The notes under the pieces are model-generated. The model did not search any database, had not been told where the DNA came from, and worked only from the letters and a program-made list of their open reading frames with translations. A DNA stretch of 64,000 nucleotides from contig NC_084726.1 of assembly GCF_033807575.1 (NCBI RefSeq), positions 7,316,001 to 7,380,000 on the forward strand, in the 5' to 3' direction. The position numbers were made by a program, and so were the translations under genes. Shown piece by piece: positions 1-11,900 of the stretch. This DNA comes from Cydia pomonella (Eukaryota > Arthropoda > Insecta > Lepidoptera > Tortricidae). Each line of letters opens with the position of its first letter. Within the stretch, counting starts at the first letter, position 1.

Positions 1-473
1 GGGCTCAATTCCAATACATGAATTCGTTAAATATTCATGTCGTTCAATATTAGGGTACTTGATTTTGGTTTTATACTGGTCTTTTGGGGTTAAAACGTTC
101 AAAGATAGGGCACCGTGTTCACCTTCTGGGCATTTTGCCCTATTTCATTACATAATATTTTTTATAAAAATACTGAATTACAATATGAGCATATGGAATA
201 ATTAATTCTAATGTAGATCATATGCTGAATCATATTAAAAAAATAAAGTTGTTAAAAATAAGTTACAACATATGTAAAAAAAAATCTAAAGTTGGGGAAG
301 TCGCTTAACTGGTCACCTTTTGGTGACTTCACCCTACTAGGTATACCCAGGTAAACTTAAGTTTAACGGGCAGTACTAGAAGGTAAGTTTAGGCAACTCT
401 AGTGGATAATTTTCTATTACTTAAAACACCTTGCATCTTCTCTAATATAACTAATATTTGCGTTCCCTTTCAG

Positions 474-857
474 TATGAGGAATTTGCGAAATTTTACTTT
501 ATGGAAGCGTGTGTCGTCAAACTGGCAATGGATTTAGCACTGGCAATGTTTTTCATAGTTTTGGGGTGTGGGGACCCAGATGAACCTTGGACGCTACAGG
601 CAATAAACTATTATGCTATGGGTATAGCTGTTTTTTATACGTGTAAGTGCCTTTTTCACTTCAGACCGCGGCGGAAGTGCGCGCACGCAAAGAAAGGGAA
701 ATGTTTTTATCAGTATAGTATATGTCTAGTAGTGGGATATGTATTACCTAATGTTTGTTCCTTTGTGGAACTTTTGACAAACACCTGGGACGATTCTGAT
801 GATTCTGAGCGTTTTCACATTTCCCGATATTGGATGAAAGTAAGATGTAAGACATAG
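474..857 (+). CDS. Terminal exon of a multi-span membrane protein (5' exons outside window)
   Basis: The exon starts after a pyrimidine-rich acceptor (TTCCCTTTCAG ending at 473) and stays open for 127 codons to TAG at 855-857. AATAAA follows at 914-919, as expected for a last exon. At least three hydrophobic segments are visible: around VVKLAMDLALAMFFIVLG, INYYAMGIAVFYTCK and YSICLVVGYVLPNVC. A basic Cys-containing loop (RPRRKCAHAKKGK) sits between the second and third, and an acidic patch (WDDSDDSE) lies near the C terminus. This suggests an integral membrane protein. I do not recognise the family. A strong donor-like GTAAGT near 643 means an earlier exon end is possible, but the open frame and downstream polyA signal favour one exon. 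The translation start is not in the window. Confidence 0.55.
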   Translation, partial: YEEFAKFYFMEACVVKLAMDLALAMFFIVLGCGDPDEPWTLQAINYYAMGIAVFYTCKCLFHFRPRRKCAHAKKGKCFYQYSICLVVGYVLPNVCSFVELLTNTWDDSDDSERFHISRYWMKVRCKT

Positions 858-1917
858 GTATGCGTTTTTCTGTATTTATTTATTCATTTTATAAACATGA
901 TAACAAAAAAAACAATAAATAATGAAAAAACGGCGTACTTATGGCACTCTCTTGGAGCTGTTTTTCTCATAGGCGCCTTTCCACGTCCGATATCGGAAGG
1001 GCGCTTCCGGTAATTTTAGCCATGTCGGAGCCACCCATCAGCTGTCGGCCGATAATATTTGTTTGTGTGCGTATTTGTAGGTATAATGCTCGTTGTAGTG
1101 TGCGTGACCGCTAAAGACAGTGTTAGTAGTAGGATAACGAAATATCGGATCGGATAATGTGAAACCGCTCTTACGTCTATCGGTTCAACTTAATTGTACG
1201 AGTATCACTAAAGGCTTGACTACATTAATTAATATGGTGACAATCAGACGTCATAGGTAATTATGAAAAAGAAAATATGTAAATCAACGTACTATGACTA
1301 TGACTATGACTTAGCGTCATTGCTCACAATAATGTGGACATGTCTCGAAAAAGGATTAAAAAATGAATCATTTAATTACTTAATCCAAGCATTTTAATTA
1401 CTAGTCAAAAAACACAAATATTAAAAGTTTTAATCATGTGTTTAACGATGACATTAAATTTATTGTGGCTACAAAATTTTCTTTGACAATCCACCTCTAT
1501 TAAAAATTCTCTTTGCTTTCTAACAATACGGGCCTGTTTCACAATGTCCAAGTAAAGTCCCGAATAAGCTACTTGTCGCTTATCTGAAGAATATCTAATT
1601 TATAAATAAAGTAACTCACAGATAATACTTCTTGCAAAACTCAGCACTTTATCTACCAGTTAAGCTTATTTGAAGATTGTAAAACGCTAACGATGACTTT
1701 ACTCGACAGACAAGTAGCAAGTAATAGCTTATTAAGCACTTTACTTGTACATTGTGAAACAGACCTTAAATGGTTTGTATTTGTTTTGTTTTTTAAAACT
1801 TGTTTACTGACAATCTTAAAAAATGAGTTTTCTCTTTCAGATTTCAATATCTACTTCTTAATAGTGGCGCACAGTTATAGGAGCAAAAGATATTCAGAAA
1901 ACAGCAGCAGTAGTTTC

Positions 1918-1994
1918 AGTTCCAGAATCAGTTCTTCCAGAAGCAGTGCTTCCAGAAGCAGTGCTTCCAGAAGCAGTGCTAACAGAAGCGACAC
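1918..1994 (+). repeat. 15-bp tandem repeat (CTTCCAGAAGCAGTG), possible VLPEA-coding
   Basis: About four to five imperfect copies of CTTCCAGAAGCAGTG lie in tandem. In one forward frame they read as VPESVLPEAVLPEA and so on, and an acceptor-like TATTCAG lies just upstream at about 1890-1896. Another frame reads Ser/Arg-rich. The run is cut off by a foldback element at about 2050. It could be a decayed exon of an elastin-like or silk-like protein, or simply a minisatellite. Confidence 0.4.
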
Positions 1995-2049
1995 TGTTGC
2001 AAAATAGCCGCTTTGCTCAGAAGTTTAGCTTTACTTTTTTGAAATACAA

Positions 2050-2402
2050 AATAGTACATTACGATACAAGTGCGAAAAATGGGAAATTCGAAACGAGTGG
2101 CGATAAATTGAAAGACGACCGAAGGGAGTGTTTTAAATCGACACGAGTTGCGAATTGCCTATTCGCATATGTATTACAGTACATATGGTGCTACTTTACC
2201 GCACTAGTGCGAAAATTAGCATATTACGTTACTGTGTCGAATATTTAAAGGGCCATATGTACTGTAAAACGTTGTACGATACATGTGCGAATAGGTAATT
2301 CGCATCTCGTGTCGATTTAAAACACTCCCTTCGGTCGTGTTTTAATTTATCGGCACTCGTTTTGAATTTCTTATTTTTCGCACTTGTATCGTAATGTACT
2401 AT
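2050..2402. mobile_element. Foldback (MITE-like) element, family 1
   Basis: Terminal inverted arms: TAGTACATTACGATACAAGT near 2050 pairs with its reverse complement ending near 2402. Further internal inverted repeats share CATATGTACTGTAAAACG. Partial copies lie at about 34490-34723 and 48595-48735. There is no coding capacity. Confidence 0.6.
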
Positions 2403-3698
2403 TGTCTCGAATTGCCAAAAACATCAACGTTTCCTATTCTCGCACTTAAGAGGGAAGAATAGCTTTGCGATCCTAGCAAAATAACGGTACTTTTTCTATG
2501 AAATTCAATTTCTGGAGAAAACGTTTTCCACTAATTCACTTTGATTGATGTTGATTGCTTCAGTATATATTCTAGGTTTCGCTTTAAAAATAAAATTCTA
2601 ATGAAAATTTTGAAAACAGGAAAACCTTTATCCCCTTTTCATTGTGTCAGTAACATACTAAAAATCATGGACATGAAAAACATTTAGAAGTGGAAAAACA
2701 TTTTCTCTTTTTGTATGGACGATCTCGTGCTATAAGACTTCGCTATTAAACTCAACTAATGTCAACTATGAAAGTAGATTAATTTTATTTTCTAAGTATA
2801 CTAATAACGTATTCCTGATATTGTGTAGAACGCAAAACTGCTGTTAGGTAGTTAGTAGCACCAACTCGACCGACCCTTTCGCAAGTGCTGGGCGACCATG
2901 TGGGTGTAATAAGCGCTTGAGCAATTAATATTGATGTAGGTATATATTTTTAGACTTATTTATCAAATATCGTGTTTCATCGATCGATCGATCAAGATTT
3001 CTGGATTCTGGATCTCGGTTTGCGATCCGTGGGGTCTTTTGCATGAGGACGGAATCATGAACGGAGCAAAACGACCACAATTGCAACTACTACCTGCAAA
3101 ACTACTACCTTGCAAAAGGTCCTCAGGTTCGTTAAGTAGCTTCAGATGGCCGAAGTGCAAACTCAAAAAGTAGCCGAAAAAACCTCACGTGATTTGTGCA
3201 CAAGCCCTGTAAAGCAATAACTTTACAAGTAGCACGTGGACTACCTGCTGTTGACTCCAAAATGGTGGTTAAACGCGTTTCAAGATTAATTCTTCATTCT
3301 CTGCACACTATTACATTAGTTGATTGCATAATAAGCTATCGATATTACACTTTAAACAATATGAATGAGCAAAATACAAAGGAATTAATCACAAGGCGTG
3401 ACTATCAAGATGGCGCTCGAACCGGAAGTCGGCTTCGGCCTTAAAATTGACACTTGTTCGTAAATTCTTGTTTACTGCCCTTAATACCATAAATACTACT
3501 ATAAAATAGTTATAGCTATGATATATCTAGTTTTCGTAATGTTTATTTTGTATCAAATAATTTTAAGATTGACTTTAATTAAATATTTATAATAAGATAT
3601 TGTATCCACCTTTTTTACGAGTTTTTTTTTACAACAGCTAAAAGCGTCAAAATGAATAATCAAATTAGAATAGAAAAAGATATTTAGACAGCAAATCA

Positions 3699-4513
3699 GG
3701 GGCCCATTTCTCGAACACGGTATTAGACGAATATTATTATTTATTTATTTTTTCTATTTATTTAAGAGCTTGTCACCGAGGTGAACATGTCGCTCCATAA
3801 AAAAACAACAATACAATATTCTTATACAATTAACTAATTCTATTAACAATAGCCTTTCGTACAAGCTGTAGTAGCGCCATGGCAGAGTCTGACAGAGGAG
3901 CAGCCAGAACGCTATTGCAGCCCCCGACATCAAACATAGTATTATGGCTTGAAAAAGCCAGTTGTATCCCAGCGGCTTCATTCCGGACACATTCCATTAT
4001 AACATGGTACACGTCTTCTAATACGTCACATTCATCACAATTAGGAGAAGAAACTTTCTTCATTAAATAACCGAACTGATTCAATGGGATATGTCCACAA
4101 CGTAGTCTCATCATCAATACAATGTCACGTCTACTAAGGAAACAATCAATCCACGGTGTCATTAGAGGATGTGGTTGGATTGTCTTGTACCAAATACCCT
4201 TTTCTGTTGATCTCTTATCAAAGTATTCTTTCCATAAAGTATAGGTTCTCTGTTTGGCTGAAAAGATACAGTCCGTATAAAAAGGTAAGGTATTGCATTC
4301 TATTCCACCATGACAAGCCAGCCTGGCTATGGAATCCACTACTTCATAAAAATATTATTAATACCTACACAAACTGTCAAGTATGTGTTACCATGGCAAC
4401 ACGCTAATAATATTAGTCTAATATTATTAGCGTGTTGTCATGGTAACACATACGATTTGACAGTTCGTGGACTTATAGTATTAGTTTAATACCGTTCCAG
4501 AAACGGGCCCCTG
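3699..4513. mobile_element. Palindromic MITE (GGGGCCCATTTCTCGAAC family) split by LINE sequence
   Basis: The left arm (GGGGCCCATTTCTCGAAC, then GTATTAGACGAATA) begins at about 3699. The matching right arm, ending CCAGAAACGGGCCCC, lies at about 4395-4513 and contains a near-perfect hairpin around TAATATTAGTCTAATATTA. Between the arms lies a non-LTR retrotransposon fragment, so the MITE appears to have been interrupted. Related copies: 45530-45692 and 50163-50402. Confidence 0.5.
3830..4339 (-). mobile_element. Non-LTR retrotransposon ORF2 C-terminal remnant
   Basis: The minus strand has a 169-codon open frame with the tail typical of I/R1/jockey-group ORF2 proteins. It contains a region with LWKEYFDKR, then RLRCGHIPLNQF, and a Cys/His motif of the form C-x2-C-x(7-8)-H-x4-C (SPNCDECDVLEDVYHVIMEC). 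The catalytic reverse-transcriptase core is absent, so the fragment is truncated and inactive. It lies between the two arms of a MITE. Confidence 0.6.
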
Positions 4514-5329
4514 TAGTAGTTAATAAAAGTTTAAGAAATTAAAAAGAAAATGAGTCTTCACTGAGCAATGCAGTTGGCATGCCTAGCAAGATGCTGGTTT
4601 CCCATGGGGCATAAACTACGGAAGGTGGAGATAAGGAACGAAATCTCCATGTACCAAAAAGTGTCATCAAAAAACTTTAAATAGGTGGCGCTACAATACC
4701 AGCGCAATTCACTCCGTCAATAGCGCCTAGGTTCTTAGCTACTCTGGAGAGATTTGGAACTATTATTTATAGCTAACAGCTGGACACTTTTGCCACAGTT
4801 CTACCATAAGAGATGCCACTCCTCTTAATTCCACACTCCATAGCATAAACTACTGTAGCATTCCAATCGTACATCGATTAACTCCCAACGAAAAGATAAA
4901 AATGTGGCGTTCCATGCCTAAAGGGTCCTTATGCTTCATGTGCATCCTTATGCATCTCTTCCCCTTCCCAACATTTCAATTCAATTGATAAACCATAACA
5001 GCACAAGTATACAAATGCATTAAAAAGTAGTTATCATTGTATAGGTAGTGGCATACATGTAACTTGCGGGTATGTATGTTAGATAACGTGGGTCAATGCA
5101 TTTTTTTGTTCCTGTGGACCAATATTGTCAAGAAGAATTACCCACTTAGGGCGGCATGTATTGCAACCCTATGAGGTACAGAACATTACGGTCCAAAGAA
5201 TCTGGAATTTCTTGGATTCAACTGGCATTAGTAATGAACTTTAAAGGGCTGTCACAATAGATCAATGTTGGCCACCAACTCCGATAATAATAAATAATAA
5301 TAAGGTGGGTCAAATCTTGGAAGCTAAAT

Positions 5330-5510
5330 TTAATCCACTTCCGAGTACGTAAATCGAATGACAATTCAATATTATGATGACATGGAGCTAATCTGATGAT
5401 GGAGACAGGAGGTGGCCATGGAAACTTTGTGATAAAACAATGCAAACTAATTGTGTTTGCGGTTGTAAGGATTGTCTCAATGGGAACCAATTAGTTGCCT
5501 GTGGAAAGAA
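5330..5510. repeat. Interspersed repeat (GATGATGGAGACAGGAGG family), copy 1
   Basis: Shares long blocks with 7195-7440, including AATCTGATGATGGAGACAGG and the following GAGGTGGCCA, plus a downstream TTAGTTGCCTG block. It probably derives from the 3' end of a LINE; this identification is inference. Confidence 0.45.
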
Positions 5511-6821
5511 AAGTACGGTCGGCGATAAAGGCAATAAGTACTTCATTTGTACTTACTTTAAATTAATCTTAACAAATTAGGAGTAAAAGCCAACAGTATC
5601 TGGGGTTGCTGTAGGGCATCCTCCCAGCAACCAACCTTGAGTACCTATTGTGCACTAAATCCTCATAATTATAATAAAAAATGCCAAAATGCAATGTGGG
5701 GTTGCTGGAAAGTATGACGTAAGGAATTTAGTTTAGTGGCAGGTTAAGGTTAGGTTGGAACGGAACCAGTACGATGACATTTTTATGCCATTTTCTGTTA
5801 TATTTTCTGTAGTATTCGCCAGCAGAAAGTTTCAGAATTAATACTTTTTAGATTTAGGATATGTATGTATGTATGATACTTTATTGCACATAAACAGGTT
5901 AACATAAACAGACAAAACCAAACAAAGAAAATGTTATGTACAAAGGCGAACTTATCTCTTACAGCTAACCTTTGAGAAAATGTAAAAGACAAATCAATAT
6001 GAACCATATTAATATGAGAATTATTTAATTAAAGTGTATAATTCAGGTAAGTCGTGAAAAGAGTGGGATCAAGAACACTTCCTTGCGGAACGCCGAATTT
6101 ATTGATTTCCGTCGAACGTCGTAGTAAATCTTTGAAGATTTAACATCTGGAGACGCCTTGTCTCTAAATAAATATGACCATTGGACGAGGTTTTCGACAA
6201 AGGCGTAAGCTCTTAAAGGCGACTCCGGTTGTTAAATCCTCCAAGTAGTAAATAATCGATGATTTGCGTATGTTCACAAATGATCTAATAATAAGATGAA
6301 AGAAATCAATTATAAATTGATTTTGTGCATCAAAACATCTGATATTGCACCAATAAGCCATACAATTAATGACAATTGGTTACATACTACTTGCGTGATA
6401 GACATTATGATATTTAGAAGTACCTAATGTAATATTTGTTAAGAAGTAATGTAAGACGAAAGTGGAGCACAGCCCCACAATTTAATGTAGGTATATCAAC
6501 CACAACTATAAAAAGTAAAATTTTAAACGATGAAACGAAGGGGCGTTTGATTTTTTCGAATTTATATTTATTACAGCAGTTAGGATCATTTCAAAATTTG
6601 TATGGATTCTGTGTTTCGCTTCCAACTTTTGTAATAAAAAAATCGAAGAAAATCAAACGAAGGATCTTGCTATGGTCATTATAGATAAATCAAATTATGT
6701 AAAAATACATTCTATCATGTTAATATCCAGAGACGAAAATGAGGACTACGGTTGTACTCTTAAGCATCTGACAGGCTGACCATACTCTACGCGACCATCA
6801 TTACATTCAAACAACGTTGCA

Positions 6822-7053
6822 TGAATATCAGCGGACGATCGTAAGATCAGGCAGATCATGAAATTCACAGGCATATCGTAAAACGTGATAATCTTTGTTT
6901 GCGCGGGGCTCCTATTTCTGGACGGTTTGCCGTTCGGGATCGGAAGTAACCTGACAAACCTATCCTATCTAGTTATCTGTTGGTGTAATATGACTACCGT
7001 TACACAGGAACATTACGATCTGCCTGATCTTACGATCGGCCGCTGACATAAAT
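6822..7053. mobile_element. Foldback element with long inverted termini
   Basis: GATCGTAAGATCAGGCAGAT near 6838 pairs with ATCTGCCTGATCTTACGATC near 7018-7037, and the outer bases also pair (TGAATATCAGCGG with CCGCTGACATA). Non-coding. Confidence 0.5.
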
Positions 7054-7194
7054 AAGTCCATGTTCCGTCCCCAGCTTCTAGGCAAATTTTAAACTTGAGT
7101 GCTGTTTGAATCACGGTATGTTGCTGATGTATGTAGTTTTACAAGCTTTTATTTAGTTTCACCTGTTCCGTCGTCTGTCTGTCGGTCTGTAATC

Positions 7195-7440
7195 AAATCT
7201 TGCAAGTTAAATTTGATCCACTTCCCGGTGTCCGATTGAGCTGAAGTTTTGCACGCATATGTAAGTAGGGTGACAATGCAATATTATGGTACCATCGAGC
7301 CAATCTGATGATGGAGACAGGAGGTGGCCATAAGAATTCTGTGATAATACAACGCAACCTAATTGTGTTTGGGATTTTTAGAATTGTCTCGATGAGTATT
7401 AGTTGCCTGAGGAAAGAAAGGTACAGTCAGCGATAAAAGC
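7195..7440. repeat. Interspersed repeat (GATGATGGAGACAGGAGG family), copy 2
   Basis: Same family and orientation as 5330-5510. It carries an additional ~40-bp segment (GAGCTGAAGTTTTGCACGCA) between the shared blocks. Confidence 0.45.
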
Positions 7441-7738
7441 TTGTACCAATTGAAATTTTTGCTAAAAACTTTTTATAATGCGTGAAGTTGTTCAGGAACA
7501 CCAACAAGAATTCTTCAAATCACTTTACGCATGAGAAATTCTTATGGGCAAAACTCTTTGCATATGATCCTGATATACACAATCATCATATGCAGTTACG
7601 ACACATTTTATATAGGTGGTATTTTTAATTTTCTATAGATTGATAACATTAAGGGCCATGTCTCACCGGGACACCAATGCGGCGCAACCACTCGCATACA
7701 ATTTGTTGGTGGCGGCGACTGATTGCGCCGCCATGGTG

Positions 7739-8172
7739 TCCCGGTTAGTGTTGGTAGGAACTCAAGTCTTACGAGATTCAGAGCTTAAAAAACTTCTGAG
7801 TCTTTTAATTCCCGGGTCGAGTCCTTTATTGAGTCTTTTTTAAGCGCAAATCAAAAGGACTCGAATCTCCGAATAAAGACTCAGTCAACAATTTAATAGG
7901 TTTTTTAACTAAACTAAAGTAAAGGAAATAGGCGTTATTGTATGATTTATGTTATGTACATCCATGAATTTTACATAAAGGCAACGCATTTCGAAGTTAT
8001 TCGTAAAAAAACAATTTCTCTAAAAAAGACTCAAGTCTCTACAAACGACTCGGGACTCTAATAAGTCGAAAAATCCTCGAGTTTCGTCTTAATTATAAGA
8101 GTCTGCAAAACTGAGTCGAGTCTTAAAGCAGAAGACTAAAAAGGACTCGAGTCTTAACCAACACTAGTCCCG
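7739..8172. mobile_element. Foldback element rich in GACTC/GAGTC words
   Basis: The ends pair: CCGGTTAGTGTTGG near 7741 and CCAACACTAGTCCCGG ending near 8172. The interior is an irregular array of GAGTC, GACTC and AGTCTT words on both strands. Confidence 0.5.
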
Positions 8173-8230
8173 GAGAGATATAGCCGTAACTTACAATCAG
8201 GTTTTGTATTTTTGTATATAAGCTCCTCAG

Positions 8231-8690
8231 ATACAGGTAGCTAAATAATATTTTCACCACACCAACTGATAAAGGCCCTCTTGATTGTTCAAAAACGAAT
8301 GAGAAAGTTGCATTTTATCCACATGTGGGGCAAAGTAATCAGATGCAAATTTTGAGTTGTTTCCTTATGTTAGCTAGCAGAATTGACTTTTAAATGATGA
8401 TTTTGAATGATTATTTTTTTTACGTTCTTTTGGATTTGATTTAATTTGATTTTTTTTTTGTATTTCATAGTTAGTACCTAGTTTCTTCCTGTTGGTGTGG
8501 TGAAAAATTTTGTGTTTCACTCGGAGGCAAAGTTTGTTTAACCCTCGTGTATTGAAACCCTCGCAACGCTCAAGATTCCACTTCTCGAACCACTCGCTAC
8601 GCTCGTGTTTCAATTTTGGAATCTTTCGCTTGCTCGGGTATCAATATTAGCCCGAGCGGTTAAACAGCAACTTTGGCCCCTTGTAAAACA
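8231..8690. mobile_element. Interspersed element with CACACCAAC ends, copy 1
   Basis: Contains TTTTCACCACACCAAC and its inverted partner GTTGGTGTGGTGAAAA, plus TCCACATGTGGGGCAAAG. An inverted copy lies at about 61345-61770. It sits just upstream of the gene A promoter. Confidence 0.5.
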
Positions 8691-8874
8691 AATAACTAGT
8701 GTACTAACACAACACTATATGAGATTTGTGCCTGAAGAAAATAATTTCATTTTCAATAATATGTTTCAATAATATTATAGGTATAATATTTGACACTTCT
8801 GGACATATCTATGTTTTTTCGTGTGTCTATGTATGTAGATACCTTATGACTAAAATACTTAATTTAGCCGTATC

Positions 8875-8984
8875 AAATTCGTAAATGTTAATTTTCGACG
8901 GATCTGATAACCGCTGGCATAAATAGCTACTCCACTCAAGGTGTAGTAAATCTGCTCCTCTGTCAGTGCAATATTGCGGTCACC
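8875..8984 (+). promoter_or_regulatory. Conserved core promoter of gene A (class 1 leader)
   Basis: Shares blocks in the same order with the promoters of genes B-E: AATTCGTAA, then GTTAATTTTCGACGGAT, then TCTGATAACCG-CTGG, then a TATA-like CATAAATAG at about 8919-8927. A class-specific leader follows (CTCCTCTGTCAGTGCAATAT, then TGCGGTCACC) and is shared only with gene D. TGATAA matches a GATA-factor site and TCAGT resembles an arthropod initiator; both functional readings are inference. Confidence 0.65.
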
Positions 8985-11900
8985 ATGCGAGTCTTACTTT
9001 TGTTATGTTTGCTGGTCCCGCTTGGAGTTTCGTGCCGATATATGAGACGCCACAAACAGGTTAGATGGGAATTTGATTCAGAGTGCTTATTTTACACATG
9101 TGGGTTACGAGAAACATTTCATATTTACATATTTTTAATTTTTTACATATTTCTTATTCTTTTTTTTATAACAGCCATATATGAGACGCCACAAACAGGT
9201 TAGATGTGAATTTGATTCATTTTACACATGTGGGTTAAGAGAAACATTTCATTTTTATTTTCTTCATATTTACATATTTTTAATTTTTTACATATTTCTT
9301 ATTCTTTTTCTTATAAATAGCATGAAGATTCTCAAGTGTTTCTCTTACCCCATTTAACCTCTTTTTTCATAAGTATTTACAATGTCAATGTGTTCCAATG
9401 CTGAGAACAGTCCCTCAAAAAAAAAATTTATCCCGCCATAGCCGACGTGGTCTGCCTGCTCCTCGGGATGAATCTGTGGTTATCGTAGCCTACAACTAAG
9501 GTTCTGCTCGAGATTTCTTCCTTAGTCGAGACGGGAAAACGAGAACCCATCAGCCGTTACGGTGGGCAGTCTTGAATGGGACCTTTTTGTTGTCATCATG
9601 TTAGCTATCTATTTCGAATAGCCTAGCTAGGTTAGGACGCCGCAAATAAATTTTAAACTTGCAAGGGCGCCGCGGACTGAAAAAGAGTATTAAGCATTAA
9701 CCAATAATGTTCTTGATTGTCTTAATTTATTAAATTTGTCTATAATTTCGTGCTCTTGGTTTAAGGGTGGTCCTTCACCACAAAAAACGCAAGAAATTGT
9801 AGAAATGGTAAGTACCTTGTTCTCAATACCTACGATTTAATACATACACATTTTGACTATATTTTGTAAACTTTCATGTACAGTCAGATGCAGAGAGAGG
9901 TGACCCCCTTGCAGACTTGTATGCGGGGGGGGGGGGGGGGGGGGGGCACCTCTCTACAGTGGCAAGGCAAGACCAAAATTGTATGCGGGTAAGGTACATT
10001 TAGTGAGGCCCTCTGGCGGCGCAAGCGATAACGAACATTTTTACGTTATGTTCGAGATATTCTTATTATTGGACGCGCGAGCTTGAACTGCGAGGCCGTA
10101 GGCGGCGACCCACGTGGCCCACGCCTAACGCCGCCTCTGCCTCTCTAGTACCTAAATGGTTGACTGGTAGAGAATTCCTTTTGGCCTTAATTTCGCCATT
10201 TGTACATTTTCCTTTATTTGTGCAGTAAAGTTTAAATAAAATAAATAAAAAAGAAGAAGTAGAGAGAATAGATAGGATTATGACAAGTGATGTCCACTTT
10301 CAGTTGCAAAACATGCCCCTGGATGTTGACGCTGAATCAACGGAACCCTTACCTGCATATCTTATGCCCATTATTGCCCCCTATGCTGAACAGGTAAGTG
10401 TTACATACCTATAATACCCTCATACCTTAAACGACACATCACAGCACACATCACACATCTAGAAAGTTACAGAAGATCAAAGGAGAAAAGATGCTCATGA
10501 CGTCATGACGCAGCCCTGCTAGTGCATGGCAGAGAGATTTAATATGGAAAATTCTTAAGCAGATCGACTTACCCTAAAGCCTTCTTCTTCTTCCTCGCGT
10601 TGTCCCGGCATTTTTCCACGGCTCATGGGAGCCTAGGGTCCGCTTGACAACTAATCCCAAGATTTGGCTTAGGCACTAGTTTTTACCAAAGCGACTGCCA
10701 TCTGACCTTCCAACCCAATTTACAATAAACTGCCCAACAAAATTAGAAATATAGAAAATTTAAAGTCATTCATATCAAATTTAAAATTATTTTTAATGGA
10801 TAAGGCATATTATTTCGTCCAAGAGTTCATGGAAGATAACTTTTTTGTAACTACTAATCCCTTATTGCATATTATATATATTGCATATATTATATATCCT
10901 TAATTAACGCCTTATGTATTTAAATATTAAGTTAGGTATGACTAGATATTTAATTCTTAGTAGAAATAAGTTTAGACAATGGTTTATATTTAATTAAGAA
11001 CATTACATGATATATACTAGTCCTACCGTTCAGAAACTACGTAGATGTAAAATTGTTTGCAATGTCGTAACAGGGTGCCATGTGTTTTCACACTCTTTAA
11101 TGTAACAACTATTATGTACCATGGTTTCGCCATAAAGATTTATATTCTATTCTATTCCAAACAAGGCCTTGTTGGGATTAGTCCGGTTTCCTCACGATGC
11201 GAATTTTAGTGTTAGAACACACGAGGAATGGAATAGCCTTATTTCGTATTTGCGTACAGAAATGCATGTTGAATTTTGCGGGGAGGTGAAAAAGTAACAC
11301 ATGCAAAAGATTACTCACACATGCAAAAAAGATCTGTATCAAAACATGAAGAGACACGCACATATGATGCTCATTTTAACGCACAAAAACATATCACACA
11401 TGGAAACGTCTATATACATACATTGGCAGTCCTCAACTGCGCGTTTCTCCAGAGACTTCCTGCCTTTTGGTAAGGAATAATTTGAGTATCTATCATGGAC
11501 ACCCAACAACACAAAGATACAATACAACACAATTAACAAAGATTAAACCTCTTTAACCGTTATGACAGCACTTTGATTATGAAGAAAATAAAATGTTACA
11601 CTTGAATGAGATACGATTTTTCAAAAGTAACCAGGCTTCGATGACATTCAATTTGCACGTCACCATGATGTCACGTGTCCGTCTTACGAATTTTCAGTCT
11701 GACGGTCACGTGACCTGACGCGAGTTTAACATTTTTCCCCATCACAAAAAGTGCACAGCGCCGCTAAAGAAGTTTTCACTTCAAAATACTATTTTTTGCA
11801 CGAATTTTTTTGCCAGAGGCGTAGTATAATTAATCTCTAGCTGATCTGTAATTACTTAAATACTACATTGATATTTCAGGCTGCAAAGGAAGTGGCAATG

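Larger units (their letters stand above)
858..8984. other. Gene-less, repeat-filled stretch between the membrane gene and gene A
   Basis: Apart from the repeats listed separately, I see no supported coding exon here. The stretch holds a 15-bp tandem repeat (1918-1994), foldback elements (2050-2402, 3699-4513, 6822-7053, 7739-8172), a LINE remnant (3830-4339), two copies of one interspersed repeat (5330-5510, 7195-7440) and another repeat family member (8231-8690). Confidence 0.6.

Noticed and set aside
1693..2007. Ser/Arg-rich protein ending SRSSASRSSANRSD
   Set aside because: Same 15-bp tandem repeat as the VLPEA reading, in a different frame; neither is supported well enough to be called a gene.
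8985..9203. Gene A as a single-exon 72-residue membrane peptide reading through the first donor
   Set aside because: The extra residues come from low-complexity intron sequence that is itself duplicated. Exon 1 paralogues all end at a GT donor at this position.
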